This document shows positions 39,111-48,924 of a stretch of 64,000 nt of DNA, one piece after another. How positions within the stretch are numbered: position 1 is the stretch's first letter; each line of letters opens with the position of its first letter. The notes below the pieces were generated by a model that was not told where the DNA came from, did no database searches, and saw only the letters and a program-made list of their open reading frames with translations. The DNA is from Rhodopirellula halodulae (GTDB lineage: Bacteria > Planctomycetota > Planctomycetia > Pirellulales > Pirellulaceae), in assembly GCF_020966775.1 (NCBI RefSeq), contig NZ_JAJKFV010000004.1, forward strand, positions 62,001-126,000, read 5' to 3'. A program made the position numbers and the translations under genes.

Positions 39111-40021
39111 CCTGTCCCCGTCAGACTGTCGACGATGCGCAAAAGCTGAGTGAAAAACGGACCGAGTGGCCAGACGAACAACCCTGGCAAGAAACAAACG
39201 ACCAACGGAATCACACGTTTGGTCGCCAGTGACTGCGCAAAAGCCAGCGACTTTTCGCGTCGCTCCGCTCGCACGTCTTCGGCTTGCAAACGCAATGTTT
39301 CTGAGACACTGCTTCCCATCTGTTCGGACTGGATCATCGCCGCGGTGAATCGCGTCAGTGGCGGTATCTGCAAGCGATCTGATAGACGACGATACGCTGA
39401 GCTACGGGCCATTCCTCCGAGAAGGTCGCGTTGAAATCCGCGACATGCGGACGCCAGCACACGATCGACTCGCTGCGTTTTCATCCAACGGTCCAGTGCC
39501 GCGTCAAATCCAAGCCCTCCTTCGGCCAGCGTTGCCCAAAGATCCAACGCGAGCGGCAAATCACGCGAAACCTGTTGGACTCGCTTGCGTCGAGAAGCTC
39601 GCACAATCAACAGTGGCAACAGCGAAATCATCACCACGATCAGCCACGGTGACACGATGACCACGGGAGCCAACATTCCTGACAGTCCACCGGGGACCGC
39701 TTCAATGCCGTTGAGAATGAGTTGCTGAACGCCGCTCCAGCGCATCGCCAGCACCGCCATCGTTCCGGCGAGGAACATGAAAACAGTTGCGACAATCAGC
39801 ATCACACCGGCCGCGGGAGACGAATATCCCGCCAATGACATGTAGCGTCGCAGCCACCCCGGTCTGCGTCCCTCTTCTGGCGATGCATCTCGACGAATGT
39901 CACGGCTCAATCGCAACGCTGCTTCACCTCGCCGCTGATATCGACGCAACACAGCAAAGCAGATCCCCGCAATCACGGCCCAAAGCAATGCGACTAAAAC
40001 GATTCGAAATTGAATGCTCAT
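39107..40021 (-). CDS. tadC: Tad pilus inner-membrane platform protein TadC
   Basis: This 304-aa polytopic protein of the type II secretion F/GspF superfamily is one of the two inner-membrane platform subunits of the Flp pilus. It has N-terminal helices, a cytosolic domain with DLPLALDLWATLAEGGLGFDAALDR-type sequence (shown only in this part) and C-terminal helices (VIPLVVCFLPGLFVWPLGP). The ATG at 40021 gives a 4-bp overlap with tadB; 10 further upstream codons are open but unneeded. With TadB it contacts the TadA ATPase. Confidence 0.92.
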   Translation of the reverse strand: MSIQFRIVLVALLWAVIAGICFAVLRRYQRRGEAALRLSRDIRRDASPEEGRRPGWLRRYMSLAGYSSPAAGVMLIVATVFMFLAGTMAVLAMRWSGVQQLILNGIEAVPGGLSGMLAPVVIVSPWLIVVMISLLPLLIVRASRRKRVQQVSRDLPLALDLWATLAEGGLGFDAALDRWMKTQRVDRVLASACRGFQRDLLGGMARSSAYRRLSDRLQIPPLTRFTAAMIQSEQMGSSVSETLRLQAEDVRAERREKSLAFAQSLATKRVIPLVVCFLPGLFVWPLGPFFTQLLRIVDSLTGTG

Positions 40022-40911
40022 GTCTTTGGCCTGCTGATGAGGTTCATCCACACGATGCCAACCGCCTGCAAAACGATCGTCACCGCGATCGCAGCGGAAC
40101 CAAGTGAACTGGTGGCGAACTCAACCATCACCGCCGGGCGATCCAGCCACAGCACCAAAGCGACAAAGTAAATCAGCAGCAGTACCGCAACGGTGGAGAA
40201 TTGGCTTTGAGCGATGTTGCTTCGAATCCGCCGCGCCACTTCCTGACGATCGCGAGCCACCCGAGCGACCGATGCGAGCACGGGTGCCAGCGAACCACCG
40301 GTTTCCCAGTGCACGCTCATCGTGGTTGCGAATAATTCCATCACGTCGATTGGGATCCGATGGGCCAGCGTTTGAAAGACTTCGCTGCCTGAATCGCCCA
40401 ATTGGATTCGCCGAACACACCAATCAATCTGGCCTTTCAAAGGCGCAGCTGTGACCTCCGATGCCGCCGCCAATGCCGAAGACGCCCCCGCACCACTTCG
40501 CAGCATCGGAATCATCATGTCCAGTAAATCGATCAGTTGGCGTTCCACCCGACTCAGCCGCCACGTGTGCCACATGCTCTCAACTTGGGCCAGAAGCAAG
40601 GCGGACACCAAACCAATCGCCGCCACAATCGACCAAGGAATGGATGTCAGCAACCCGATTGAAATCGCCAGCAACACCCCCATCGCATACGGCAACCAAC
40701 GCAGCGGGCGAGCCAAGGGCCGAATGATTCGACGTTGCTCAGTCTTGGACGTCGTTGCGGCGTTTTCTTCCGCCGAGCTCGGCGGTGTCAACCAAGCGAT
40801 GCTTTCACTCAACCGGTCCGTCGCGTTTGCCGAAGCGAACGATCGCCGCAGAACCAACGTGGCTCCCGCAAGGACGAAAAGCATCACGGCGAGGATGACC
40901 AGCGCGCTCAC
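40018..40911 (-). CDS. tadB: Tad pilus inner-membrane platform protein TadB
   Basis: This 297-aa protein is the second GspF-like platform subunit. I chose the GTG at 40911, because it overlaps the tadA stop by 4 bp (GTGA) and begins directly with a transmembrane helix ([18 protein letters not shown]); the frame extends to a TTG at 40941. Further helices lie near 75-110 and at the C-terminus. The cytosolic domain has the typical LLDMMIPMLRSGAGASSAL and VHWETGGSLAPVL segments. It is shorter than many TadB proteins and lacks their N-terminal extracytoplasmic domain. Confidence 0.92.
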   Translation of the reverse strand: MSALVILAVMLFVLAGATLVLRRSFASANATDRLSESIAWLTPPSSAEENAATTSKTEQRRIIRPLARPLRWLPYAMGVLLAISIGLLTSIPWSIVAAIGLVSALLLAQVESMWHTWRLSRVERQLIDLLDMMIPMLRSGAGASSALAAASEVTAAPLKGQIDWCVRRIQLGDSGSEVFQTLAHRIPIDVMELFATTMSVHWETGGSLAPVLASVARVARDRQEVARRIRSNIAQSQFSTVAVLLLIYFVALVLWLDRPAVMVEFATSSLGSAAIAVTIVLQAVGIVWMNLISRPKT

Positions 40912-42308
40912 GTGGTGGTTCCGCCGTCTTTTTCGAACCAAGCGGTCGGGATGTCGATCGCACGAGCGCGGAGCTTGTCGACCAATCGCGGAACCGTTCC
41001 TGTCGCAACATGCTTTCCTTGCAATCGCTTTCCTTTGCGACCTTGCACGTCAAATCGAAACAGTTGTTGCAATTGGGGTGTGTTTCCTTCCAAACCAACC
41101 AGTTCATCAACGGATTCAACGCGTCGGACACCATCTTCATAGCGGCGAACATGCAAGATCAGGTCAATCGCGGAAACGATTTGCTCCCGGATCGCGGCCG
41201 CGGGCAATTCCATACCGCTCATCAACACCATCGTCGACAATCGAGAAATCGCGTCACGCGGGCTGTTGGCGTGAACCGTCGTCAGCGAACCATCGTGCCC
41301 GGTGTTCATCGCTTGCAACATGTCCAACGACTCCCCCGCGCGGACTTCCCCCACGATGATCCGGTCAGGACGCATTCGCAAAGCGTTGACGACCAAATCG
41401 CGGGCCGTGATCTGGCCTCGCCCCTCGACATTGGCTGGCCGGGTTTCCATCCGCACCACGTGCAATTGATCGAGCACCAACTCCGCGGCATCCTCGACCG
41501 TGACGACACGTTCGTCGTCAGGAATGCTTTCGCAAATGGCACCGAGAAAGGTGCTCTTTCCGCTGCCCGTTCCGCCGCTGATCAAGATATTTAATCGCGA
41601 TTTCACGGCGATCGAAAAGAACTCCGCCATGGTGGAACTGAACATGCCCAATCGCTGTAACTCTTCGGCTCGCAAACGTCGCCGCCCGAAACGGCGAATG
41701 GATAACGTGGGGCCATCCAATGTGACCGGAGGCAACGTCGCGTTCACACGGCTCCCATCCGGCAAACGAGCATCCACCATGGGTTGCGATTCATCGATGC
41801 GGCGGCCAACCCGAGTTGCAATTCGCGAAATGATTCGCGTCAGGTGATCGGTGTCTCGAAACTCAACGTCGGTCAGTTCCAGTTTGCCATAACGTTCGAC
41901 GAAGACATGATCAGGACCGTTGACCAGGATGTCGGTCACCGTCGGATCGGCCATCAACGGGGCCAGTGGCCCCAGACCCAATGTTTCCTCCAACAAGTCC
42001 GCGGACAACCGTGAGCGTTCGGATTCGTTCAGTGGCAGTTGTTCGTTGGCCACCACGTCCGCGACAAACACATCGACCTCTTCCTTCAATTGGTCGCTAT
42101 CCGCACTCAGCAACCCACGACGATCCAAGTCATCGAGCAGTTGTCCGTGCAAGCGTCCTTTGACGGTGACGGCTCGACTTCGTCGCGCGGGTTCCGCATG
42201 GGCGTTGCTATTGCCTTCGGCCAATCGTTCCGGCTTGGCACCGTCAGGTTTCAGCTTAGTGGGACGGCCGACTTTGCCGAGTCTCGCTCTCAGATTGGAT
42301 TCGCTCAT
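40908..42308 (-). CDS. tadA: Tad pilus assembly ATPase TadA/CpaF
   Basis: This 466-aa type II/IV secretion ATPase powers Flp pilus extension and retraction. It has Walker [10 protein letters not shown] (245-253), the Asp box and Walker B region ([27 protein letters not shown]) and the His box ([17 protein letters not shown]). A basic, charged N-terminal extension (1-50) precedes the CpaF-type N-domain. It begins 2 bp after the cpaE stop and overlaps tadB by 4 bp. All catalytic elements look intact. Confidence 0.95.
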   Translation of the reverse strand: MSESNLRARLGKVGRPTKLKPDGAKPERLAEGNSNAHAEPARRSRAVTVKGRLHGQLLDDLDRRGLLSADSDQLKEEVDVFVADVVANEQLPLNESERSRLSADLLEETLGLGPLAPLMADPTVTDILVNGPDHVFVERYGKLELTDVEFRDTDHLTRIISRIATRVGRRIDESQPMVDARLPDGSRVNATLPPVTLDGPTLSIRRFGRRRLRAEELQRLGMFSSTMAEFFSIAVKSRLNILISGGTGSGKSTFLGAICESIPDDERVVTVEDAAELVLDQLHVVRMETRPANVEGRGQITARDLVVNALRMRPDRIIVGEVRAGESLDMLQAMNTGHDGSLTTVHANSPRDAISRLSTMVLMSGMELPAAAIREQIVSAIDLILHVRRYEDGVRRVESVDELVGLEGNTPQLQQLFRFDVQGRKGKRLQGKHVATGTVPRLVDKLRARAIDIPTAWFEKDGGTTT

Positions 42309-42309
42309 G

Positions 42310-43518
42310 TCAGCTCACAACCGCTGGCGAAATCGGTTCGGCTTCCACTGCGATCGCTGGTTCGGCAACGACCTGTGGCGCGACCGGTGCCTCGACCGAA
42401 AGTTTCTGAAGCAGGTCGTCAGCGAGTTGCCGCATCGATCCCGACACCCCGAACCAACTTCGTGTCGTGATCACCGGAACACCCAAGTTGGCCGCCTCCA
42501 CGACTCGGCGATCATTTTTAAGAACCGCGGCGACGGGTTCGTTCAGTTGTTCGGACACCTCGCTCGCGGACAGACTGCCCGCACATTTTTGAAAGCGATT
42601 GAGAACCATGGTGCGACGATTGCGACGTACATCCAGTTGGTCCAATGTTTTCAACATCGCCGCGGTCCCGGTCAAAGTCGGCACCACGTTTTCAGTGACC
42701 ACACACACATGATCAGCTCGGTCAAAAATCGCGAGTGTGGTCGCATCGAGCAACGGAAATGAGTCGACGACAACCAAGTCAAACGCCGACTTGGCAACCC
42801 CCAAGATCACCGAGATGCATTCGTCATCCACATCCGATGCGTCAGCTGGTGTTGGTGGAGCCGCCAGAACGTGAAGTCCTGATTCGTGGATCGTCGCCAC
42901 CTCGCGAATCATCGTCGCATCCAGACGATCTTTCATCGCTGCAACATCGGCGATCGTCATGGTTGGGTTGAGATTCAACAACGAGGCCGCCACACCAAGT
43001 TGCAATGAAGCGTCGACCAATAGAACACGCTTGTCCGTGGTGGTCGCCCAATGGACGGCGGTGTTGACCGCGATGGTGGATTTGCCCACGCCGCCTTTGG
43101 TGCTGGCGACCGCCAGCAACTTCCCTCGCCGGCCCATCTCGGGACGTGCCTTCTCCACGCGACGCATCACGCCGGCAAGTTCGCCGGAACTGGCCGGTCG
43201 ACGTAGAAAATCGCGAACGCCAATCCGCACGGCCTCGACCAACAAGCCATCGACCGTCTCCGCATCGTCATCCAAGATTCCGATGATGGGGCACGAGACA
43301 TCGTGCACTTCGATCGCGTGTTGCCATTGCGATAGCGACTCCATCGAAGACGACAACTCCAACACCAACAGGTCCGGCGCGTCATGCCGCATGCGAGCGA
43401 TCACAGACGAGAGGTCCGCTGCGAAGTCAATGGACGTGTCACCGCCAAGCGATGCTACGGCGGCTTCGAGTTCGACCTCGAGCGATTCCGATTGAACGAC
43501 AGCCAAGATTTGAGTCAT
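42310..43518 (-). CDS. cpaE: Tad locus MinD-like ATPase TadZ/CpaE
   Basis: This 402-aa protein has an N-terminal receiver-like domain (1-125) that retains an aspartate pair (DDDAET) but lacks the usual phosphorylation layout, then a ParA/MinD-type ATPase domain with the deviant Walker A KGGVGKST (141-148) and LLVDASLQLGVAASLLNL. TadZ/CpaE localises the pilus machine at the pole or membrane. The C-terminal 25 residues are alanine/proline/valine-rich. The gene overlaps the TadG-like gene by 4 bp and is followed 1 bp later by tadA. Confidence 0.92.
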   Translation of the reverse strand: MTQILAVVQSESLEVELEAAVASLGGDTSIDFAADLSSVIARMRHDAPDLLVLELSSSMESLSQWQHAIEVHDVSCPIIGILDDDAETVDGLLVEAVRIGVRDFLRRPASSGELAGVMRRVEKARPEMGRRGKLLAVASTKGGVGKSTIAVNTAVHWATTTDKRVLLVDASLQLGVAASLLNLNPTMTIADVAAMKDRLDATMIREVATIHESGLHVLAAPPTPADASDVDDECISVILGVAKSAFDLVVVDSFPLLDATTLAIFDRADHVCVVTENVVPTLTGTAAMLKTLDQLDVRRNRRTMVLNRFQKCAGSLSASEVSEQLNEPVAAVLKNDRRVVEAANLGVPVITTRSWFGVSGSMRQLADDLLQKLSVEAPVAPQVVAEPAIAVEAEPISPAVVS

Positions 43519-44645
43519 GGATTGGTCCCCTGAATTTGTCTGGCTCGGACGAGGACGGGTGCGTGCGCGGCGTCTGTACCGGCAAGCGACCGATTGGCCA
43601 TCAGAACTTCGTCGTTCAAGACCGAAACGCAGGTCGGATTCGCCGTTGCATTGGGGAACTCGAACCCAAGTTCCTCCATCGTGCGTGGCACGACAGCCCC
43701 CGCAGTGACTTCGGCTAGAACGAACCCGATGACCACCGAGTTGCCTGTTGGCAAGACATCGAAAATGGGCAGATAACCAACGCCCGCAAAATCCGTGGCG
43801 GCATCCACCGACGAAACAGGGGTGCCAACCGTCAAGGAAGCTTCGTCAATCCGCCTCAATGATGTCCGCTGATAGGTCTCCGCTTCCATCTCTGATCGCG
43901 GCAAGGCAACGGACAACGCGCTAGGCACGAGTTCGCTTGACGCTCCACCGACGGCAACCACAGGCATGAGCTGGACGATGGATTCACCACGAACCGAGAT
44001 TCCGCGAGCTTTCGATTCGAGGTTCAGCAGTGAGCCTCGCGTCCAAAGCCCCACCAATCGTTCGGCGGAGGTTCCGCCCGCCAAATCGTCTTCTCCGGTG
44101 CGTCGTAAACGAACCAAGATCGAGTTCGGCTGGTCGGTGTCGGGAAGGAAGGTCAGTGAACGATCGTAACCGGCGGGTTGCCCTGGCAATTCGTCGGGCA
44201 CCACCTCTCGGTCATAATTTCCCAACACAATGTCGCCCGCCAATTCGTTGCTGGCATTGATTTCCAAGGTCGGCTCGACAGGATCACCTAAGGTGTCGCA
44301 ACGAATGGTTTGGCCGGCAACTGCGACGATCGTTCCCTCATCGAGTTCGATACGTTTCGGCCCCCAACTGTCTGACGCCAGGTCCGCACGCTGAACCACG
44401 AACTCGCGAACGTCCAACTCAGTTCGCTGCATGGCAAGGTTCCACCCGCCTTCGATCGCCGCGGCGTCGGCGACGGATTGCATGTGGGTTTGTGTCAACC
44501 GTGCCATTCCTAGATCGATCGACAACGCGGCGATTCCAATCAAGACGAAAAAAACGATCGCCATCAGGACCAAGACCACACCGTCACGTTCGGCTGATTT
44601 TCCTCGCGTTTTGTTAGGAGGATTGCAATTCAGAATTCGGTTCAT
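43515..44645 (-). CDS. TadG-like pilus-associated pseudopilin
   Basis: This 376-aa protein has a single N-terminal transmembrane helix preceded by charged residues (VLVLMAIVFFVLIGIAALSID), followed by LGMARLTQTHMQSVADAAA, the standard start of TadG-like/Tad-domain proteins. The large extracytoplasmic part has no other clear domain. It overlaps cpaB by 4 bp and cpaE by 4 bp. TadE/TadG proteins are minor pseudopilins processed by the TadV peptidase; the classic prepilin E at +5 is not obvious here, so processing is uncertain. Confidence 0.85.
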   Translation of the reverse strand: MNRILNCNPPNKTRGKSAERDGVVLVLMAIVFFVLIGIAALSIDLGMARLTQTHMQSVADAAAIEGGWNLAMQRTELDVREFVVQRADLASDSWGPKRIELDEGTIVAVAGQTIRCDTLGDPVEPTLEINASNELAGDIVLGNYDREVVPDELPGQPAGYDRSLTFLPDTDQPNSILVRLRRTGEDDLAGGTSAERLVGLWTRGSLLNLESKARGISVRGESIVQLMPVVAVGGASSELVPSALSVALPRSEMEAETYQRTSLRRIDEASLTVGTPVSSVDAATDFAGVGYLPIFDVLPTGNSVVIGFVLAEVTAGAVVPRTMEELGFEFPNATANPTCVSVLNDEVLMANRSLAGTDAAHAPVLVRARQIQGTNP

Positions 44646-46447
44646 TGCGATGCCCCAAACAAGTGAGAGGCTTGGGCACCACCGACGAAAATGTCCGTGC
44701 GTTTCGCATCCGCCAACGGGTTGAATTTCATCACAGTCACACGTTCGGAATCGGATGACGGCGAAGCCGGGATCGCCGTTTCCGGGATGGGTTTTCGACT
44801 GGCATCCATCAGCGGTGTCGCTGCACGGACGGTGGCTCTGAGACTGGCCCCAACAGCGACCGCGTACTCCAACCGAGCGACTTGATCCGGCCGAACAGCA
44901 AGGATCAATTTCGCGGCTGTTTTGATGTCTGCTGATTGACCTTGTTGAGCCGTCGGGTTGCCCGGTGATCGCGTGGGCATCATCACCACCACATCGTCCG
45001 CAATGGGTTCCACGCTGGTCCGCTGGGCGTCGGTCAATACAACATTGGTCAAACGACCTCGAGAACCACGGGGTTGTTCCGCCGTTCGGCTGGCGACCAA
45101 ATCCAAATGCTGACCAAACTCAAATGCATCACCTCCAATCAAGCCGTCGGTGTCCAAAAAGAACAGAACCCTTCCGGATGGTGTGGCACCTGACAATCCA
45201 GTGGCGGTTCCCGGCGGCATCAAATCCGACTCGCTGATTGGCACGGTGGCGGGCAGATCGTGTCTTGGCACGCGTCCCACCAACTGCGATAGATCCGTGA
45301 TCCAATTAGAGCGTATGGCGGTCTCCTCAGGAACGGGAATCGTCCTGACATATGCGGTCGCGGGATCTTCGAAGCTGGTCGGACGAATGGTTTGATAAGC
45401 GAGCAGCGTTTGCCCCGGAATGGGCACCGCGACCATTCCATCGGGAACGTTGGCGGTTGGTTCCTTCGAGTCCGGACGACCACTGCGAACCAACACGTTG
45501 ACCGTGGCCCTCAATTCCAACGCCGCCGTGACGGCCGACACATCCTCCGCGGCAACCGCCAACACAACCTCTTCCACCGGCACGCTCAACAAGCGTTTGC
45601 CTTGCGTGAGTGATGCCGAACTTTCCGTGCTGACGCGTTGAACGACCGGTGTCAACACTTTGGCTTGTCGTGCAACCAATCTGGCTGTGGTCTCTTTCTC
45701 TTCGTCACGCGATGCTCGGCTGCTATCGATGACCAATTCCGAGCCCGGCAAGCGACTGCCCGTTGAGTATTCAAACCGACTGAGTTTCTTCAGCGGAATA
45801 TTCGCGACCAAATCGATTTGTTCGCCCATGCTGATGCGATGAACTCCGGCGAGCTGATCCGCTTTCAAAGTCATCGCTCGCATCCCCGGTGGAGTCGCCC
45901 CCGCTAGTCCCGCCGGCGTGCCTCGTTCGAAGAAGTTGGCTTCCGCAAATGCGAACCCGGGTGTCTTGTCGCTCTTCAACACCCGTCCGATGATGTCGGT
46001 CGCCTGGGTGAAGGCACCTCCCAGCTGAACCAATTGCTGATCGGTCACGACGCTGCCATCGTCTAACTGAAACAACACTCCGTCGGCGGTTCGCTCCGCC
46101 GCTTGAATGCGTTGGCTGATCAACGTTCCGTCGGGCGATGCAACCGTCGCACTCATGCCTGGAAGCGAGGTCAGCGGGACATCGACTCCGTGGATCTTGC
46201 CGGTCCGAGGATCCAGCAAATCGCCGCGGGCGACTTTGGAATAGGCCGCGATCGGACGCCAGTTCATCGGCAGAGAAATCGCATCGGGCCGAGCTTCTGA
46301 TTGCCTCCAAAATGCCAGACGCTCCATTGGAATTCCCGCGGCGACCAAAGACGCCACCACGCCCGCCGTGAGCACACCCAGCACAAGGAATGTCGCGAGG
46401 ACAATCTTCAGAAACGAAAGGGAGGATCGTTGTTTTCTCATGACCAT
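44642..46447 (-). CDS. cpaB: CpaB/RcpC-type protein, internally duplicated
   Basis: This 601-aa protein has an N-terminal membrane anchor (FLKIVLATFLVLGVLTAGVVA) and SAF-type beta-clip regions. It is about twice the length of ordinary CpaB (about 250-300 aa) and shows an internal duplication: GTPAGLAGATPPGMRAMTL (roughly 175) is matched by GTATGLSGATPSGRVLFFL (roughly 425), each followed by a Gly-Asp-x-(I/L)DLVA segment. RcpC/CpaB supports the secretin and may bind peptidoglycan. The ATG at 46447 lies 18 bp after the TadE-like stop; a second ATG two codons later is equally possible. It overlaps the TadG-like gene by 4 bp. Confidence 0.88.
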   Translation of the reverse strand: MVMRKQRSSLSFLKIVLATFLVLGVLTAGVVASLVAAGIPMERLAFWRQSEARPDAISLPMNWRPIAAYSKVARGDLLDPRTGKIHGVDVPLTSLPGMSATVASPDGTLISQRIQAAERTADGVLFQLDDGSVVTDQQLVQLGGAFTQATDIIGRVLKSDKTPGFAFAEANFFERGTPAGLAGATPPGMRAMTLKADQLAGVHRISMGEQIDLVANIPLKKLSRFEYSTGSRLPGSELVIDSSRASRDEEKETTARLVARQAKVLTPVVQRVSTESSASLTQGKRLLSVPVEEVVLAVAAEDVSAVTAALELRATVNVLVRSGRPDSKEPTANVPDGMVAVPIPGQTLLAYQTIRPTSFEDPATAYVRTIPVPEETAIRSNWITDLSQLVGRVPRHDLPATVPISESDLMPPGTATGLSGATPSGRVLFFLDTDGLIGGDAFEFGQHLDLVASRTAEQPRGSRGRLTNVVLTDAQRTSVEPIADDVVVMMPTRSPGNPTAQQGQSADIKTAAKLILAVRPDQVARLEYAVAVGASLRATVRAATPLMDASRKPIPETAIPASPSSDSERVTVMKFNPLADAKRTDIFVGGAQASHLFGASQ

Positions 46448-46465
46448 CTTTGATTGGTGACTCGC

Positions 46466-47590
46466 CTAGGGCGAAGGAGTTTCTGGTTTCTCAGGTAGTA
46501 GCACTTCCCTGCGAAAAATGGCGTGCGAGACAAGCGTTCGTCGGTAGGGACGAATGCCAATGGCACTGCCAGTCAATTCCGGGCTGGTCAACGCTCCATG
46601 AACGCCCAACCCATACTTCCCCCCGTACGTCCCCGCATAGATGCGTTCTCCGTCGCTGTTAAATTCAATCAAAGGCCGACAGAGCAATGTGCCACGCATC
46701 GCGTCGGGATTGATTGATTCCACTTCGCAATCGATGGCCGCGTTTGGATCGCCAACATTTGGAACGAACTTGCCGTTGTCTCGAAAGCTACTCATCCACG
46801 GTGACTGAGCGGGATAGTGCACGCGAAGGGCGACGACACCTCGAATGTTTTCGTCGGGGTTGTCCAGCATGAACGGATCGGGGTTGTTGCCGGAGTCATC
46901 GTCCGGCAGATCCTCGGTGTCGATTTCTTCGACCACGTCCACCCATCGAATTCGTTCCGCACCGCCGCCTCCGTTGTGGCCCTCTTGGCGTTCGATCACG
47001 AGGGGGATCTGCACCACAAATTCGTCGGCGACGTAGTCCAAGCCGATCTCGGGTTTGCCTTCCTCATCCTCCGTGCGTTCCAGCATCGCGCCCGGGTATC
47101 TCAGCAGTCTGCGGGTGGTTGTGATTTCGTTTTCCGAGGGAAGTTCACAATCCTCGGCTGATCCTCGTTCGACGAATTCGTCCATGATGTAGAGCGTCGC
47201 CAATTGCTGATTCAACAACGGCATTTGTGGAACCACATCGAGAAAGAAGTTGTAGTTGGGGATCTCTTGTTCCAACTCATCCAAATCGATCACCAACCAA
47301 CGATCGTCGTAGATCCGACGCATCACCGTTCGGTCTCGCAAAGCTTCTTCAAAGCTGCAATCGATTGGCAGCGGGGTCTGAGACAATTCGCGTGCCCCGA
47401 CGTTCGCCGCAACTTGAATTTGCCCCGCCGCGTGGATCCAAATACCGAACGTGATCGCTCCGCCCACCAACAAATACAGCACCAACGCGATCAGAGAAAA
47501 CTCAATGAGAGCTTGCCCTGATCGATCGCATGCACAACCGCGAGCATCGCTGGCTCGCGATCTGCGTGTGGATGAAAGATCGTTACCCAT
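46466..47590 (-). CDS. TadE-like pseudopilin
   Basis: This 374-aa protein begins with a Ser/Arg/Cys-rich cytoplasmic stretch and the TadE motif GQALIEFSLIALVLYLLV at about 25-42, where the Glu and Phe fit the +5/+6 pattern after Gly. The remainder is an acidic extracytoplasmic domain of about 320 residues, far larger than typical TadE (about 150-200 aa), without a recognisable domain. It lies 50 bp after the prepilin peptidase gene. Probably a minor pseudopilin cut by the peptidase encoded just upstream. Confidence 0.85.
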   Translation of the reverse strand: MGNDLSSTRRSRASDARGCACDRSGQALIEFSLIALVLYLLVGGAITFGIWIHAAGQIQVAANVGARELSQTPLPIDCSFEEALRDRTVMRRIYDDRWLVIDLDELEQEIPNYNFFLDVVPQMPLLNQQLATLYIMDEFVERGSAEDCELPSENEITTTRRLLRYPGAMLERTEDEEGKPEIGLDYVADEFVVQIPLVIERQEGHNGGGGAERIRWVDVVEEIDTEDLPDDDSGNNPDPFMLDNPDENIRGVVALRVHYPAQSPWMSSFRDNGKFVPNVGDPNAAIDCEVESINPDAMRGTLLCRPLIEFNSDGERIYAGTYGGKYGLGVHGALTSPELTGSAIGIRPYRRTLVSHAIFRREVLLPEKPETPSP

Positions 47591-47640
47591 AAGCTATTTG
47601 TCGTGCCCGGAACTCATTCGTCCGTGGAAGTTGGTGTCCT

Positions 47641-48066
47641 TCAGCAGTAAAACGATACGAACGCGATGTAGCCAATAAAGCCAAACAGAATGGCGGGCAC
47701 ATAGGCGTAGTCTCGCTGGCCGCGAAGCATCGCGATCAGCGACAGCACGCCACCGGCCATCGCCATCCAAAACAGAACAATTAGCAATCCGACGGGACCG
47801 ACCAGCAGTCCCAGCGAAACAATCAACTTCCCATCGCCGCCGCCCAATTTCGCAAAGTGGAACAAGGCGTAAGCGATGAGCAGGCCAGTGAGACCACCGA
47901 CCAGCACCCAAGCGATCGAGAGCCCAAGCCAACCAAGCAAGGAACTCACGATCGCGATGGTGCCGATCAAAACGGAGATCCAATCCGGGATCTCCCGTGT
48001 TCGCAAATCCTGCAAGCTAGCAACCAACAGCAAGCTGAAAGTGATGATTGCAATCACAGCGAACAC
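47641..48066 (-). CDS. cpaA: Prepilin peptidase (TadV/CpaA, A24 family)
   Basis: This 141-aa polytopic membrane protein is an aspartic prepilin peptidase. The first active-site Asp lies in SLQDLRTREIPDW and the second in the GGGDGK motif (about 75-80). Four transmembrane helices are visible. It lacks the N-terminal methylase domain, as usual for Tad peptidases. It starts with GTG at 48066 and lies 88 bp downstream of the pilin gene. It should mature the Flp pilin and the TadE-like protein. Confidence 0.92.
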   Translation of the reverse strand: MFAVIAIITFSLLLVASLQDLRTREIPDWISVLIGTIAIVSSLLGWLGLSIAWVLVGGLTGLLIAYALFHFAKLGGGDGKLIVSLGLLVGPVGLLIVLFWMAMAGGVLSLIAMLRGQRDYAYVPAILFGFIGYIAFVSFYC

Positions 48067-48154
48067 GAAATGACAACTTCCCTTTCAGAAATCCGATTCG
48101 ACGAAGCGAACTCGCCGAAGCAGAAATCGATGCAAAGAGTAACTCAAACTCTGA

Positions 48155-48496
48155 TCATTCGGCTTCCAAGATCAAACCACCGAAATCAGTCGGAGTATCA
48201 AGACCAACGTTGTCTCCGAGACGCGAGTTTCCAGAATTCGCAGCAATTCCAACCGCATCAATTTCAATCGCCCCTGAAGTCCCATCGGCCGTTGTTTCGA
48301 TAAGCTTTCCAGTTGTGATCGGCCCATTGTCATCTGTGTGTGCCCCAGGAAGGATCGTCGCCACCGCGGCGAACAGGTCACTTGTTTTGTGACCGAAAAC
48401 CGAAACGGCGGCGGCACAGATCAAAGCCACACCGGCGATGATCAGACCGTATTCCACCAAACCTTGACCCTTCTTGTTGCGAAGCATCTTACGCAT
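48155..48496 (-). CDS. flp: Flp-type major pilin precursor
   Basis: This 113-aa pilin precursor has the Flp motif NKKGQGLVEYGLIIAGVA. Cleavage after Gly10 would place Glu and Tyr at +5/+6 as in all Flp pilins. A hydrophobic segment follows (about 14-34), then an acidic, glycine-rich C-terminal extension of about 75 residues, so the mature pilin is larger than the usual 50-60 aa. The start at 48496 is supported by AAGGA 7 bases upstream. It is the first gene of the Tad locus and is separated by 88 bp from the next gene. The long extension is probably displayed on the fibre surface. Confidence 0.92.
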   Translation of the reverse strand: MRKMLRNKKGQGLVEYGLIIAGVALICAAAVSVFGHKTSDLFAAVATILPGAHTDDNGPITTGKLIETTADGTSGAIEIDAVGIAANSGNSRLGDNVGLDTPTDFGGLILEAE

Positions 48497-48924
48497 ATTG
48501 TTTTCCTTCAAGAAAAACGAGTTAACAAAGTGTTTTGTCGCCTGGCAAAAGGTTCCGCATGACCAGTGCAGGCCGTGGATGGCGGCGACGAACGAACCAT
48601 CCACGTTTGATCGGCTGGCGTGTAAAAACACGCGAAAAGTCGGAAGCGAGCTTCGATCCAACATGCAAATGCTGCAGTTCGAAAGCCAAAAATTTTCAAT
48701 GGTGCCCCACCGCATGAGCGCAACCAATCGAGGTGTGGTCGGACCGTAATCAACTACACCCACGCGGCGGAACGTATTGAGACCATGCCACCGCCGGCTC
48801 CAAGCAGAGAATGAATGCGTGGCACAGCGTGCGCGCGGCAACTCCTTGGTGATTTCCAGCGATGATTCAACGCAACAAAAGCGATTTGGACTGCGTGCTT
48901 ACGCAGGAACGCTCGTGCGTCGAA
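48497..48924. promoter_or_regulatory. Leader/promoter region of the Tad locus
   Basis: About 430 bp between flp and the Cys/His-rich gene, both on the minus strand. It should carry the flp promoter. A hairpin GCGTGT-AAAA-ACACGC lies at 48618-48633, about 120 bp before the flp ATG; it could be a terminator of the preceding gene or part of a leader. I see no coding sequence in it. Confidence 0.4.
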
